Assembly: GCA_965116345.1 (NCBI GenBank)
Contig: OZ220680.1
Span: 3,782,001 to 3,846,000, forward strand
Source: VXYL01 sp965116345
Lineage (GTDB): Bacteria > Pseudomonadota > Gammaproteobacteria > Pseudomonadales > Azotimanducaceae
DNA length: 64,000 nt
Direction: 5' to 3'
Part shown: one piece after another, positions 9,382 through 18,088 of the stretch
Numbering within the stretch: position 1 is the stretch's first letter
How the letters are laid out: the number at the start of each line of letters is the position of its first letter
The notes under the pieces: generated by a model
Told to the model about the DNA's origin: nothing
Database searches by the model: none
Seen by the model: the letters and a program-made list of their open reading frames with translations, nothing else
Made by a program: the position numbers and the translations under genes

Positions 9382-9491
9382 TGTCCGTAGGTAACGATTG
9401 AGGCGACCACCAGCAAAGCGCACCCGCACACTAGAAGCAAGTAGACCCACTTGCGCCGTGTCTTCGCGATTAGGTTTGGCATGGGCTCCAT
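9378..9491 (-). pseudogene. Short membrane-protein N-terminus running into the IS end (possibly IS-truncated gene)
   Basis: From an ATG at 9491 a 37-codon frame reads leftwards. A basic start (IAKTRRK) is followed by one hydrophobic helix (WVYLLLVCGCALLVVASIV) and YGH. Its stop TAG lies within or beside the IS right terminal repeat. On the far side of the IS, about 8075 down to 7950, the same strand has an open, protein-like stretch (GYSGTLDERAVNMLSEELG). The simplest reading is a small single-pass membrane protein cut by the IS. No homologue is recognised, and the join is inference. Confidence 0.3.
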
Positions 9492-9586
9492 CAACTCAAG
9501 GTTCCCGTTCGAACTTTAGCGCATCCGCTCGAGAGGCGCAAAAATACTACCTTCGTATTGCTCGTCTCTCCAGACCGCCACCCCCT

Positions 9587-9610
9587 GGTGTGGGACGGCT
9601 GTCCCACACC
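9587..9610 (-). terminator. Stem-loop downstream of the secreted-protein gene
   Basis: There is a perfect 10-bp stem, GGTGTGGGAC / GTCCCACACC, with a 4-base GGCT loop. It begins 17 bases after the stop of the leftward gene at 9627. There is no U-tract on either strand, so intrinsic termination is uncertain. The same TGTGGGACG core recurs in the large palindrome at 26442-26488. Confidence 0.45.
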
Positions 9611-9626
9611 TCTTCCCAACCCACTG

Positions 9627-10115
9627 CTAGTCATCCAGCAGGGCATAGTCGATTATCCAAAGCACAGCGCCGGCAGTGCCGTAGATCGTGCCTACGACTG
9701 CTGCTGCCGCCCATCCCGGAGGACCAAGAAGCGCTGCCGCACCGGCGACGACGCCGATGGTACCGAACATGCCGCTAACGAAGCTCACCGGGTCGTCAAT
9801 CCCCGGACCACTGCCCCATTGGTTGTTGACCAGATAGATGTCCAGTCCCGTGTAGTTGTTCGGGCATCCGTAGTTTGAACTACTGCCCGCGATTGCCATG
9901 CACGAGTCTAGGCTGTCCCTGACCCCATCGCAATCGAAGTCAGGTGGCGTCGGTGGTCCCATGCCGCCCGCGCCGTATTCGCCTCCGCACATCGCGAGAA
10001 CCTCGCCGCCCACACCGGGCAACAGGTCGGTGGCCGGAGTCGATGGCAGGCCGAGCAATAGGAGTCCATATACGAACACCATTGGCGGAGAAAGGTATTT
10101 GAGCACATGCTTCAT
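9627..10115 (-). CDS. Small secreted protein with a thrombospondin type-3-like calcium motif and Ala/Gly-rich hydrophobic tail
   Basis: This 162-residue protein starts at an ATG preceded by AAGGA. A signal peptide is clear (MKHVLKYLSPPMVFVYGLLLLGLPSTPATD). Residues about 58-71 read DFDCDGVRDSLDSC, which matches the DxDxDGxxDxxDxC calcium-binding repeat of thrombospondin type 3 and OmpA-linker proteins. YGCPNNYTGLD follows. The last third is glycine/alanine-rich and hydrophobic (GMFGTIGVVAGAAALLG, then WAAAAVVGTIYGTAGAVLWII), like membrane-inserting helices. It may be anchored in the membrane or be a pore-forming peptide; neither is shown. It stands alone, beside a recombinase and an IS. I do not recognise a family for the whole protein. 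Confidence 0.7.
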   Translation of the reverse strand: MKHVLKYLSPPMVFVYGLLLLGLPSTPATDLLPGVGGEVLAMCGGEYGAGGMGPPTPPDFDCDGVRDSLDSCMAIAGSSSNYGCPNNYTGLDIYLVNNQWGSGPGIDDPVSFVSGMFGTIGVVAGAAALLGPPGWAAAAVVGTIYGTAGAVLWIIDYALLDD

Positions 10116-10171
10116 TGGTTTCTTTTCCTTAGTTGAGAAGTAGCGATGGTGCGAGCACTGCGCAAGACTTG

Positions 10172-10186
10172 ATTAACTCGCGTTAA
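10172..10186 (+). repeat. 15-bp inverted site, left copy (recombinase-flanking)
   Basis: ATTAACTCGCGTTAA lies 23 bases upstream of the recombinase reading frame. Its exact reverse complement stands at 11327-11341, past the 3' end. Each copy is itself a near-palindrome (ATTAAC, 4-base asymmetric core TCGC, GTTAAC). That is the layout of a short tyrosine-recombinase crossover site. Confidence 0.6.
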
Positions 10187-10216
10187 CCGAAGAGCGGAGA
10201 GAAGTAGAAATGACCC

Positions 10217-11320
10217 TTGGATCCACACCCCTGCCACACGTTGGCCTGGACACCTCACGCCCTCAGAACACGGGCTTCAGGCCCTTCCTGCTTGTCTTGC
10301 TGCGCGTCGTCACGTCGCGGTTGGATACGACCCCCCCCACAGGCGACGGCAGCGCCGTCCCATCTCGACATCGACTTGGCGATTCGCCTGCTCGAAGGAG
10401 CGGCTCTGGCCCCGGCCACCCGAAAGGCCTACGCGGGCGCACTCCGGCGGTACGGGCAATGGCTGGACGGACGACCGCCGACGGACAGCTTCCTCGCGGC
10501 GCATCTCGACAAGATGTTCCGGCGGGGCCTTTCCGCCGCCAGCGCCGCCCTGACGGTCGCGGCAGTCCGCCGTGCGGTCCGCGATCTGGCCAGAGCCGGG
10601 CACCACTGCACGGAGAATCCCGTCGGACCAGTCGCGCTCGAGCGCGTCGAACGCTATCGCCGCGAGGCGGCGGGACGGGGGCGCGGACAAGCCGGTCCCC
10701 TTCTCTGGGAGGACGCCGACAGGATGAGCGAGTGCGCCGAGGCCCGCGGCGACGCTCGGGCCGTGCGCGACGCGGCGCTGATCGGCGTCGCCTCCCACGC
10801 CCTGCTCCGCGTCTCGGAGGTCTCCCGGCTGGACGCCGAGGACGTCTCGCCGCAGAGCAACGGCTCGGCGCTCGTCAAGATCCGTCGGAGCAAGACGGAC
10901 CAGTACGGAGAGGGCTCTGTTCTCCACGTCGGCCCAGACGCCGCCAAGCGCCTGGAGCGGTGGATGGCGATGGCCGGCATCGAGTCCGGACCGGTGTTTC
11001 GTCCCGTCAAGGGCGGTTCAGTCGAAGCGGCCCGTCTGGGTACGGGCGCCATCCGCGTGGCGATCAAGCGCCGGGCGGCCCAGGCGGGAATCTCGCGGCC
11101 GGTGTCCGGTCATTCCCTGCGCGTCGGTGCCGCCCAGTCATTGGCCGAGCGGGACGTGTCGCTGGCCGAGCTTCAGGTCAGCCGTCGCTGGACCTCGCCC
11201 GCCATGCCCGGCCGCTACGTGCGTGGCCAGGAGGCATCCCGCGGCCCGGTGGCCCGGCTACGAGTCACCAAGAGAAAAAGTTGCAGAAATCGCTTGCAAT
11301 CCGAAAAACGACAGCGTTAG
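10217..11320 (+). CDS. Tyrosine recombinase (phage-integrase family)
   Basis: The frame spans 367 residues. The catalytic set is visible: Arg198 (LLRVSE), Lys226 (KIRRSKTD), His299 and Arg302 (GHSLRVGAAQ), Trp325 in place of the second His, and Tyr334 (PGRYVRGQ). A SAM-like core-binding domain occupies about residues 55-130 (LAPATRKAYAGALRRYGQWL). The true start is unclear. This frame has only TTG-type starts at its 5' end, while an ATG with GGAG at 10210 opens the neighbouring frame, which merges with this one only by slipping in a C8 tract at 10331-10338. The first ~45 residues are therefore unreliable. Perfect 15-bp inverted sites lie on either side of the gene, suggesting it acts on them. 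Confidence 0.8.
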   Translation: MDPHPCHTLAWTPHALRTRASGPSCLSCCASSRRGWIRPPPQATAAPSHLDIDLAIRLLEGAALAPATRKAYAGALRRYGQWLDGRPPTDSFLAAHLDKMFRRGLSAASAALTVAAVRRAVRDLARAGHHCTENPVGPVALERVERYRREAAGRGRGQAGPLLWEDADRMSECAEARGDARAVRDAALIGVASHALLRVSEVSRLDAEDVSPQSNGSALVKIRRSKTDQYGEGSVLHVGPDAAKRLERWMAMAGIESGPVFRPVKGGSVEAARLGTGAIRVAIKRRAAQAGISRPVSGHSLRVGAAQSLAERDVSLAELQVSRRWTSPAMPGRYVRGQEASRGPVARLRVTKRKSCRNRLQSEKRQR

Positions 11321-11326
11321 GCTCCA

Positions 11327-11341
11327 TTAACGCGAGTTAAT
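11327..11341 (-). repeat. 15-bp inverted site, right copy (recombinase-flanking)
   Basis: TTAACGCGAGTTAAT is the exact reverse complement of 10172-10186. It sits a few bases beyond the recombinase stop. The central GCGA is inverted relative to the left copy, so recombination between the two would invert the enclosed gene rather than excise it. Confidence 0.6.
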
Positions 11342-11533
11342 GAACTGCATTAGTCGTTATTTCGCGGACATATCGACTCTATCATCCTCTCCCTTCCAAC
11401 ACGGACTGGCAGAGGACGGTAAGTCCAGAGTGCCTTCCTGGCGACTGATCGCGGTCACAGCCGGCCTCGCGGTGGCGTGCCGCTAACCTCGAAGCGCTAT
11501 AGTCAGGCTATTGCTTAGACACGGACTCCGCCG

Positions 11534-14284
11534 ATGAAAGAAGACTCTGCCGCCATCACCCCGATCGACACCCTCAACGACGCTCTGGAGACGGTCGGAG
11601 GCAAGGGCCGTTCCCTCGCGCAGATGACCCGGGCGGGGTTCGATGTGCCGCAGGGCTTCCTGTTGTCGACGGCCGCCTACCGGGATTTCGTCGCCGACAA
11701 CCAACTCGGTTCGCGCATCCTCGAGGTCGCCCGACCCGAGATTGTCGATTCCCGCGCGTCCTTCGAGTCGGCGTCGCGATCGATCCAGGCGCTCATCACG
11801 GGGTGCGAACTCACCCCTGAACTGCAAGCCGAACTCACGTCGGCCTACCACGCGCTTCCGGGCGACAGTCCCGCCGTGGCGGTGCGCTCGTCGGCGAACG
11901 CTGAAGACCTGCCGGGGCTGTCCTTCGCCGGGCAGCAGGAGACCTACCTCAACGTCAGCGGACCCGAGGCGCTCATCGAAGCGGTGCGCAACTGCTGGGC
12001 TTCCCTGTGGACGACGCAGGCGATCAGCTATCGCAACGAGATGGGCATCGAGTCCGACGCCGTGGCCATGGCGGTGGTGGTGCAGATCATGGTGCCCGCG
12101 GATGTGGCCGGCATCCTGTTCACGGCGAATCCAGCCACCGGCGAGCGCGGCGAGATGATCGTCAACGCCAGCTTCGGCCTCGGCGAGGCCGTGGTGGGCG
12201 GTCAGGTCACGCCGGACACGTTCATCGTCGACACCTCGACGCTCAAGCCCAAGGAAACCATGATCGGCACGAAGGAGCAGAAGATCGTCTCCGCCGGCGA
12301 CCAGGGCACCCGCCTGGTGGACGTGGACGCGGGCGAACGCGACACGTCGTCCCTGCCCGACGAACTCCTGACCGAGTTGGCGGGACTCGCCGCCCGGGTG
12401 GAGGCGCACTTCGGTGGCCAGCCCCAGGACATCGAGTGGGCTGTTGCCGACGGCAAACTCTGGCTCCTTCAGTCGCGGCCGATCACGAACCTGCCGCCCC
12501 AGCCCATCGACGTGGAGTGGCAAGCGCCGCCCGATGTCTTCGGCCTGGTGCGCCGGCAGATCGTCGAGAACATCCCGGATCCGACCTGCCCGCTATTCGA
12601 CGAGCTCTACATTCACGGTGGACTGGTCAGCGAGAGAACCGGCAGGTCCATGTACACCACCCTGCACGGCTTCGCGTTTCAGATCTTCGGCAGCGGCACG
12701 GAGAAGACCGACGAGGAGTTTCGCGCCAACCTGAGGCGTCAGCGGGACGAGGAGGCCGAGAAGCCGGAAGTCAAAGCCCAGGAAACCCACGATCTCAACC
12801 TGTTCCTGGCGTCGCTGTCCGGTGACGAACGTGCTCAGTTCAACGCCATGGCGGCTGCCCTCGGCAGCGATAGTCTGCCCCACGCAATCACGATGCCGGA
12901 GAGTGACAATCCCACCTACATCGCGTTCAACAAGACCTTCACCAACGACCGGCAGCACAAGGACTTCTGGGATCGTGCCTGGCCGGAGCTTCAAGCCGCC
13001 GCAAGGAAGTGGGAGGCCGCCGACCTCGCCGCCTCGGACGATCAGGCCCTGCTGGCAGGCATCGCCGAACTCGCCAATGCGGAGGGCCGTTACTGGACCA
13101 GCAACGGCGGACACACCTTCGGCGTGGCGAAATCCGTGGACGATCAGCTCCAAGCCTTCTTGAGAGAGTCGCTACCGGACCGTCACTTCACCAGCGGCCA
13201 GTTCCTGTCCGGCTTCAAGTCGCGGATCATGCAGGCCAACGACGACATGTTCGCGATCGCCACGCAGATCAAGGGGTCGCCCGCACTCTACGAGGTGGTG
13301 ATCGCCACGCCCGCCCGGCGGCTGATGACCGTCCTCCGACAACGCGACGACACCGGCCCTGTGTTGGAAGCCATCGATACCTACCTCGCGACGTACGGTC
13401 ACCAGGGGTACAGCCTCGACTTCTGCGAGCCAACCCAGCAGGAAGACCCGTCCGCCATGTTCGTGACCCTGAAGAACATGGTCCAGCGGGCCGACTACGA
13501 CCCGGCTCATCACGAATCGGAGGCGACGCGCAAACGGGAAGAGGCCCTCGCGCAGGTCCGCGAACTGCTGGAGCCATTCCAATACTGGCAGTTCCGCTAC
13601 CGGATGTGGTTCGCCTACAAGTACTACCCCATGCGCGAGGAGGCCTGCTTCGTTCTCGGCACCGCCTGGCCCGTACTGCGCCGTATCGCGGCTGAGTTGG
13701 GGCAGCGGCTGGTGGACGTCGGCACCCTGGGCGCCCCGAGCGACCTCTACTACCTCTGCCGCGATGAGATCGAGTCCGCCCTCGTGGCGCGGGAATCCGG
13801 CAAGGCGATGCCCGAATGTCTCGCCCTGACGGCAGAGCGCCGGGAACTCCGGGAGGCGCGCAAACGTCTGCACCCGCCGGGCACGATCCCGGAAGAGGCC
13901 AGGGAGAACCCCGGCCTGAAGTTCAAGGAGACCCAGTTCAAGAACGACGACTCGAGCGACACCCTGCGCGGCATCCCGGTGAGTCCCGGCACGATCACCG
14001 CGCCGGCAAGCCGGATCATGAACGCCCAGGAGTTCGACCGGATGCAGCCCGGGTCCATCCTGGTCTGCCCCATGACATCCCCCGCCTGGACCCAGCTGTT
14101 CGCCCATGCCGTGGGGCTCGTCACGGATATCGGCGGTATCCTCGGCCATGGCTCCATCGTCGCCAGGGAATACGGCATTCCCGCGGTGGTCGGCACCGGC
14201 AACGTCACCCAGCGGGTGGAGAGCGGTCAGACCCTCGCGGTGGACGGCGACGCGGGGACCGTTGTCATCCAGTCGGACGACTGA
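11534..14284 (+). CDS. PEP synthase/pyruvate phosphate dikinase-like enzyme without the PEP-binding barrel (rifampicin-phosphotransferase-like layout)
   Basis: The protein has 916 residues. The N-terminal ATP-grasp PPDK domain (about 1-320) has VGGKGRSLAQM, AVRSSANAEDLPGLSFAGQQETYL and the SFGLGEAVVGG segment, ending in DIEWAVADGKLWLLQSRPI. A long middle region (about 330-800) resembles none of the standard PPDK parts. The C-terminal mobile domain has DIGGILGHGSIVAREYGIPAVVG, with His872 as the phospho-carrier. The PEP-binding TIM barrel of true PEP synthases is absent. ATP-grasp, substrate domain and His domain in that order match rifampicin phosphotransferases, which transfer the beta-phosphate of ATP to a small molecule. 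The substrate here is unknown, and the middle domain need not bind rifamycin. The gene stands alone. Confidence 0.8.
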   Translation: MKEDSAAITPIDTLNDALETVGGKGRSLAQMTRAGFDVPQGFLLSTAAYRDFVADNQLGSRILEVARPEIVDSRASFESASRSIQALITGCELTPELQAELTSAYHALPGDSPAVAVRSSANAEDLPGLSFAGQQETYLNVSGPEALIEAVRNCWASLWTTQAISYRNEMGIESDAVAMAVVVQIMVPADVAGILFTANPATGERGEMIVNASFGLGEAVVGGQVTPDTFIVDTSTLKPKETMIGTKEQKIVSAGDQGTRLVDVDAGERDTSSLPDELLTELAGLAARVEAHFGGQPQDIEWAVADGKLWLLQSRPITNLPPQPIDVEWQAPPDVFGLVRRQIVENIPDPTCPLFDELYIHGGLVSERTGRSMYTTLHGFAFQIFGSGTEKTDEEFRANLRRQRDEEAEKPEVKAQETHDLNLFLASLSGDERAQFNAMAAALGSDSLPHAITMPESDNPTYIAFNKTFTNDRQHKDFWDRAWPELQAAARKWEAADLAASDDQALLAGIAELANAEGRYWTSNGGHTFGVAKSVDDQLQAFLRESLPDRHFTSGQFLSGFKSRIMQANDDMFAIATQIKGSPALYEVVIATPARRLMTVLRQRDDTGPVLEAIDTYLATYGHQGYSLDFCEPTQQEDPSAMFVTLKNMVQRADYDPAHHESEATRKREEALAQVRELLEPFQYWQFRYRMWFAYKYYPMREEACFVLGTAWPVLRRIAAELGQRLVDVGTLGAPSDLYYLCRDEIESALVARESGKAMPECLALTAERRELREARKRLHPPGTIPEEARENPGLKFKETQFKNDDSSDTLRGIPVSPGTITAPASRIMNAQEFDRMQPGSILVCPMTSPAWTQLFAHAVGLVTDIGGILGHGSIVAREYGIPAVVGTGNVTQRVESGQTLAVDGDAGTVVIQSDD

Positions 14285-14408
14285 ATCGCCAGCTAGTCGT
14301 AGTGCGTTTCGCTTTGCGAGCGCGTCTCGCTTTGCGAGCCGTTCAAGAGCAGCTCGAAGCGATTCTCCACTTGCACCCGAGTGTGAACATCAACGGCGCT
14401 CAAGGAGG

Positions 14409-16334
14409 CTAGGGCGTGTACCAGATGGGAGACGTGTAGGCGCGTTCCTGGATCACCATCGGTGCGTGTTCGGGCAGTTTGTCCAGCGCGTAGAAGGCCG
14501 CGTCGTAGGCCGTCCAGCGCGGTGTGGGGATCTGCAGCACGCGCACGTAGTAGAACGCAAGCGCCTGGTGATCGAAATCCGGGTCGTGCCAGACGGTGGC
14601 CAGCTCGGGATCGCCGATCGAGTTGTCGTAGCTGGTGCCGTTGACGGTACTGCCGACGGGGACCACCTTGCCCTGTGGGTTGATGCTGCGGCCGTCGGAC
14701 AGCGCCACGTCGTAGACCCGCTCGTGGAGGTCGCCGTCCTGGTCCCGCCAGCCCTTCACGACCTGTACGCGATCGAGGTTGGCGCCGTCGGGATCCTTGA
14801 CCGCGCGGATCAGGAATCCGGGTGCCGATTCCGCTGGCGCGGCGGTCAGATCGCCGCCCATCGGCACGCCCTTGGCATAGCCCGTCGCCGCGAGGTCGGC
14901 GCTTGCCGCATCGTCCGAGGCGAAGTCGAAGCCGCCGAAGAACCGTACGCGCATCCGCGGCCCCGTGGTGGCATAGGCTTCCCGGCGTTGCATGGCCGCG
15001 AAGATGGCGGCACGCGTGTTCTCCCGCGCCCACACCGCCGCGTAGCCGCTGGCGGCGTAGTGCGAGGTCACCAGGGCGCGATACGGGTTGGCCTCGACCA
15101 GGGTGTGCTTGCCCCACCAGTTGTCCTCGTCGGCCGTCGCGAGGCCGGTATGGGAGTCGGTAGCGCCGATCATGCCGAACTTGAACGGGTTGACGCCGAG
15201 TCGCGCCTTCAGGTCCAGGCCCACCTTGAGCGCCGAGCGCGCGTACTCGTGGCGCTTCTTGTCGGCGAAGTCGTCAGGTCGCTCGTCCACCGGCAGGATG
15301 TGCGGACGTTCATGGCGCGGCCAGGTCTCGAAATCCGCGAACTCGTCGTCGGGCGACAGGACCGGGTGCGTCTCCGCATCGCCCTTGATCTGCGTCATCT
15401 CGTAGATGGGTTCCCAACGCTTGCGGGTGCGCGCGTAGTCCTCATCGATCGGCTTGCCGTCGAAGTCCACCGGCAGGAACATCCGGCCATTTGAGAGGTT
15501 GCCGTTGTGGGGGATCGCGAGCACCTTGCCGCCGGTCTCCCGCTCGTATCGGTCGAGATGCGCCCACAGGTCCTCGACGTTGCTGCTGTCCTGTATGGAG
15601 AAGGGCAGCAGCTGGCAGGCGTGTTCAGGTCCGCCTTCGAATATGACGTTGCGATGGAAGTTCGGCGACTTCAAATCGCGGGTCGGGGGCGTCCACTCGT
15701 AGCCGATGAAGGACGTGAAGGTACCGGGTTCGTAATGTCGTTCCGCGTTGGCGCAGACCTCGTCCCACACGGAGCGGCGGAATGTCTCGTCGGCGACGTA
15801 GTCGGTCGACCAAGCCCGCCAGAAGAACGCCTGCTCGGAACCCGACCCCACGCCGAATCCGCGCATCGCGGCGCGCCACTCTTGGAGGGATTCGGCGTTG
15901 AGGGCCGCACCCGGCGACCATTCGGCGTCGTTCCAGATCTCGCGCCACTTCCGGCCGACCTCGGTGGCGAGCAGGATCGGGTCGCGCGACTGCATGCGCG
16001 GCATCACGCCGAGATTCACTGCATGGTCGGCGACCACGAGGAAGTCGAGCGGGCGCGCGAGCCGCACCTGCTGGCCGTTGTGGGCGCGCGCGGACTCGCC
16101 CTTGGCGAACCGGTAGGCGTCGTCCGGAGACAACAGCCGGTTGCCCATGCCGTTGGCGTCGACCGACATGTTGGTGTGCAGGTGGGTGTCGCCCCAATAC
16201 ACGTTGTCCGGGAAGTCCCGCGCGACGGGCGGGGAATAGGTTTCCGCGCCGGCGGTCGCGCAGACGGCGACGGCGCATATCGCGTTGGCGCAGAGGATGC
16301 CGGCCATTGCCGACATCATGGAACGGCGGACCAT
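14409..16334 (-). CDS. DUF3604 family secreted protein, paralogue 1
   Basis: This 641-residue protein starts at ATG 16334 with GAGGTGAG upstream; an in-frame ATG 21 codons earlier has no ribosome site. A Sec signal peptide (SAMAGILCANAICAVAVCATAGA) predicts export. DUF3604 motifs run throughout: YWGDTHLHTNMSVDANG (paired His, PHP-like metal site), DFLVVADHAVNLG, FIGYEWTP, FHRNVIFEGG, IPHNGNLSNG, FGMIGATDSHTG and the C-terminal YTSPIWYTP. The metal-ligand pattern suggests a metal-dependent hydrolase, but no reaction is established for the family. A paralogue with the same domain order and C-terminus lies at 57216-59030. The gene is divergent from a dioxygenase gene at 16540. Confidence 0.88.
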   Translation of the reverse strand: MVRRSMMSAMAGILCANAICAVAVCATAGAETYSPPVARDFPDNVYWGDTHLHTNMSVDANGMGNRLLSPDDAYRFAKGESARAHNGQQVRLARPLDFLVVADHAVNLGVMPRMQSRDPILLATEVGRKWREIWNDAEWSPGAALNAESLQEWRAAMRGFGVGSGSEQAFFWRAWSTDYVADETFRRSVWDEVCANAERHYEPGTFTSFIGYEWTPPTRDLKSPNFHRNVIFEGGPEHACQLLPFSIQDSSNVEDLWAHLDRYERETGGKVLAIPHNGNLSNGRMFLPVDFDGKPIDEDYARTRKRWEPIYEMTQIKGDAETHPVLSPDDEFADFETWPRHERPHILPVDERPDDFADKKRHEYARSALKVGLDLKARLGVNPFKFGMIGATDSHTGLATADEDNWWGKHTLVEANPYRALVTSHYAASGYAAVWARENTRAAIFAAMQRREAYATTGPRMRVRFFGGFDFASDDAASADLAATGYAKGVPMGGDLTAAPAESAPGFLIRAVKDPDGANLDRVQVVKGWRDQDGDLHERVYDVALSDGRSINPQGKVVPVGSTVNGTSYDNSIGDPELATVWHDPDFDHQALAFYYVRVLQIPTPRWTAYDAAFYALDKLPEHAPMVIQERAYTSPIWYTP

Positions 16335-16539
16335 TGCTCTCACCTCGTGATCCGGATTCGGCGAACAGGGTGCCACACGACCGACCCGTGGTTCCACGTC
16401 GCACCGCGATACCCCAACGTCGCAGCCCTTGCGGCGGGCCCCGAGACGTGGTTGAGGCGCCCGCGGGTAGCCTCGTCCGGTATGATGCGGGAATCCGGCA
16501 TCCGGCCGGGTTCAATCAGGAACAGCTTGGGTCACCGTT

Positions 16540-17403
16540 TTGGATAGCACCACAGAATCCATCGACCGATTGCAACAGAATGGCTTGGCCGGACCGTTCG
16601 AGCTGGCCGACAAGTCGATACTTGACGATGTCTGTGAAGTGGCTCTTGCGCTGGAACTCCTGCAAGGACGGCAGAATGCGGCAGCACGACAGGCGGGACG
16701 GAAAGACTGGCAACGCTGGACCACCATCATCAATAGACATATGGCATTCCAGCCAATGCAGGAGCTCTTTCGCGACGCCAACCTGCAGTCCGTGGTGGCC
16801 GAGCATTTTGGCAAAGATCTGGTCCTTTGGCAGACGAAGTTCTTTACCAAGTTCGAGGGCGTGGGAGAAAACTATTGGCATCATGATCGCATCATCGAAA
16901 ACGGCGATGACCCGATCAATCTCTACGACACCACCAATCACTTCTCTTTCGTCATCGCACTGACCGACCTCGGCGAGGAACACGGTCGTCTCGAATATAT
17001 CAGGGGCTCGCACAGACCCATTGACGGCCTCGACAGGGATATGCCGCGTATTTTCGATGAGATGCCCGAGGTCGTCATCGACCGGATCACGCCGTTGACG
17101 TTCAAGCGAGGCGAATTCGCGATATTCCACTCTGCCGTGCTGCATCGCAGCCTGGCCTACGGACACAGGGAGGAAGACTGGAGCCCGAACTACTTCGGCG
17201 CGCCCAACCCGGCGCTGCGAAGCAAGGCCGACGTGCGTTCCGGGCGAATCTCCCTGGCAGCCCGATTGGCAAGGGAGGATACGGTCATTCCTGAAAAGTC
17301 AGGTGCGAACCCAGCCGGCCCGCCGGACGCGATCATAGAACCCATGCCGTACGACGATACGCTCCCCGGCAGGTTCGACTCGGCGGTGATGCGCTTCAAC
17401 TGA
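16540..17403 (+). CDS. Phytanoyl-CoA dioxygenase (PhyH)-family Fe(II)/2-oxoglutarate oxygenase 1
   Basis: The protein has 287 residues; the start is a TTG, as no good ATG is available in frame. The double-stranded beta-helix signature is present: YWHHDR (metal His and Asp), FSFVIALTDLGEEHGRLEYIRGSH across the central strands, and distal His in FHSAVLHRSLAYG. KRGEFAIF precedes the distal ligand, as is usual. Family members hydroxylate diverse lipids and small molecules using 2-oxoglutarate and O2; the substrate here is unknown. It is divergent from DUF3604 paralogue 1 and is the last chromosomal gene before the island. Confidence 0.8.
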   Translation: MDSTTESIDRLQQNGLAGPFELADKSILDDVCEVALALELLQGRQNAAARQAGRKDWQRWTTIINRHMAFQPMQELFRDANLQSVVAEHFGKDLVLWQTKFFTKFEGVGENYWHHDRIIENGDDPINLYDTTNHFSFVIALTDLGEEHGRLEYIRGSHRPIDGLDRDMPRIFDEMPEVVIDRITPLTFKRGEFAIFHSAVLHRSLAYGHREEDWSPNYFGAPNPALRSKADVRSGRISLAARLAREDTVIPEKSGANPAGPPDAIIEPMPYDDTLPGRFDSAVMRFN

Positions 17404-17584
17404 TTGGCATCCGTCGATCTCCCCGGCGAAGTACCCGCCACGGTCGCCGATTCCGTCGTCGACGGTCGCAGCGACCTCGGTACCCCTGGGGGCGGCTGGG
17501 TAAGCGCGTGAGCGTGTCGGTCGGAGAAGCCGCGTGATCCGTTCCCGGCCGCTCGCCCCAGCAGACGGCGGCGCGTGGGGCGCT

Positions 17585-17605
17585 TGGTGCCTGGGGAGAG
17601 ACTCG
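17585..17605 (+). repeat. attL: 21-bp copy of the tRNA-Leu 3' end
   Basis: The sequence is identical over 21 bases to 35740-35760, beginning TGGTGCCTGGGG and ending GACTCG. That region is the complement of the tRNA CCA end, acceptor strand and T-arm. It is the outer boundary of the island on the dioxygenase side. No other tRNA feature surrounds it. Confidence 0.85.
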
Positions 17606-18088
17606 GCGGACGCATGCAATATGTTGAAAATGAAGACATTATTTCAAAACAGGCTGCTCTCATACCCACGCCCGTGCCCACGCGGGAAAGCGCCTCTTCG
17701 CCTTCCCCAGGTTGGGCAGCCGTGTAATCCTTCCGTCAGCCCGGTAGTTCGGCCCGCGCCCTCGCCACCGACCCATCAGCCGGCTCCCCGGGGCCAATGG
17801 ACCGCACGCCTCGCGATGCTCGCAGCGGTCGATTGGGACGTGTCACTCGTCCCATGCTCGGCGCTGTTACCAAGGCTCGCAGCTTGCCGGCCGCTTTTCG
17901 CGCCCTGTCAACTCGACGCCCCCGCCTTCCGAAGTCCGAGTCACATCCGATACGTCCCGCGGAAATGGTAGTGACCGAACACCGACCCGCCCGCCACGCT
18001 TCCGTCCCGCACGCCCCAGCTCGCACGCACTCGACAACGGTCCACGGGAGTGCGACATTGGCGAGCGGCCCCGAACCGCAAGCTGGTC
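17606..18088. other. Gene-less left end of the island
   Basis: The first part is AT-richer than its surroundings (around 17620-17660). I see no reading frame with protein-like composition and no RNA gene. It may hold recombination-directionality sites, but none can be pointed to. Confidence 0.4.

Noticed and set aside
17585..17605. A second tRNA-Leu gene
   Set aside because: Only the 21-base 3' segment is present; no acceptor 5' strand, D-arm or anticodon arm follows.
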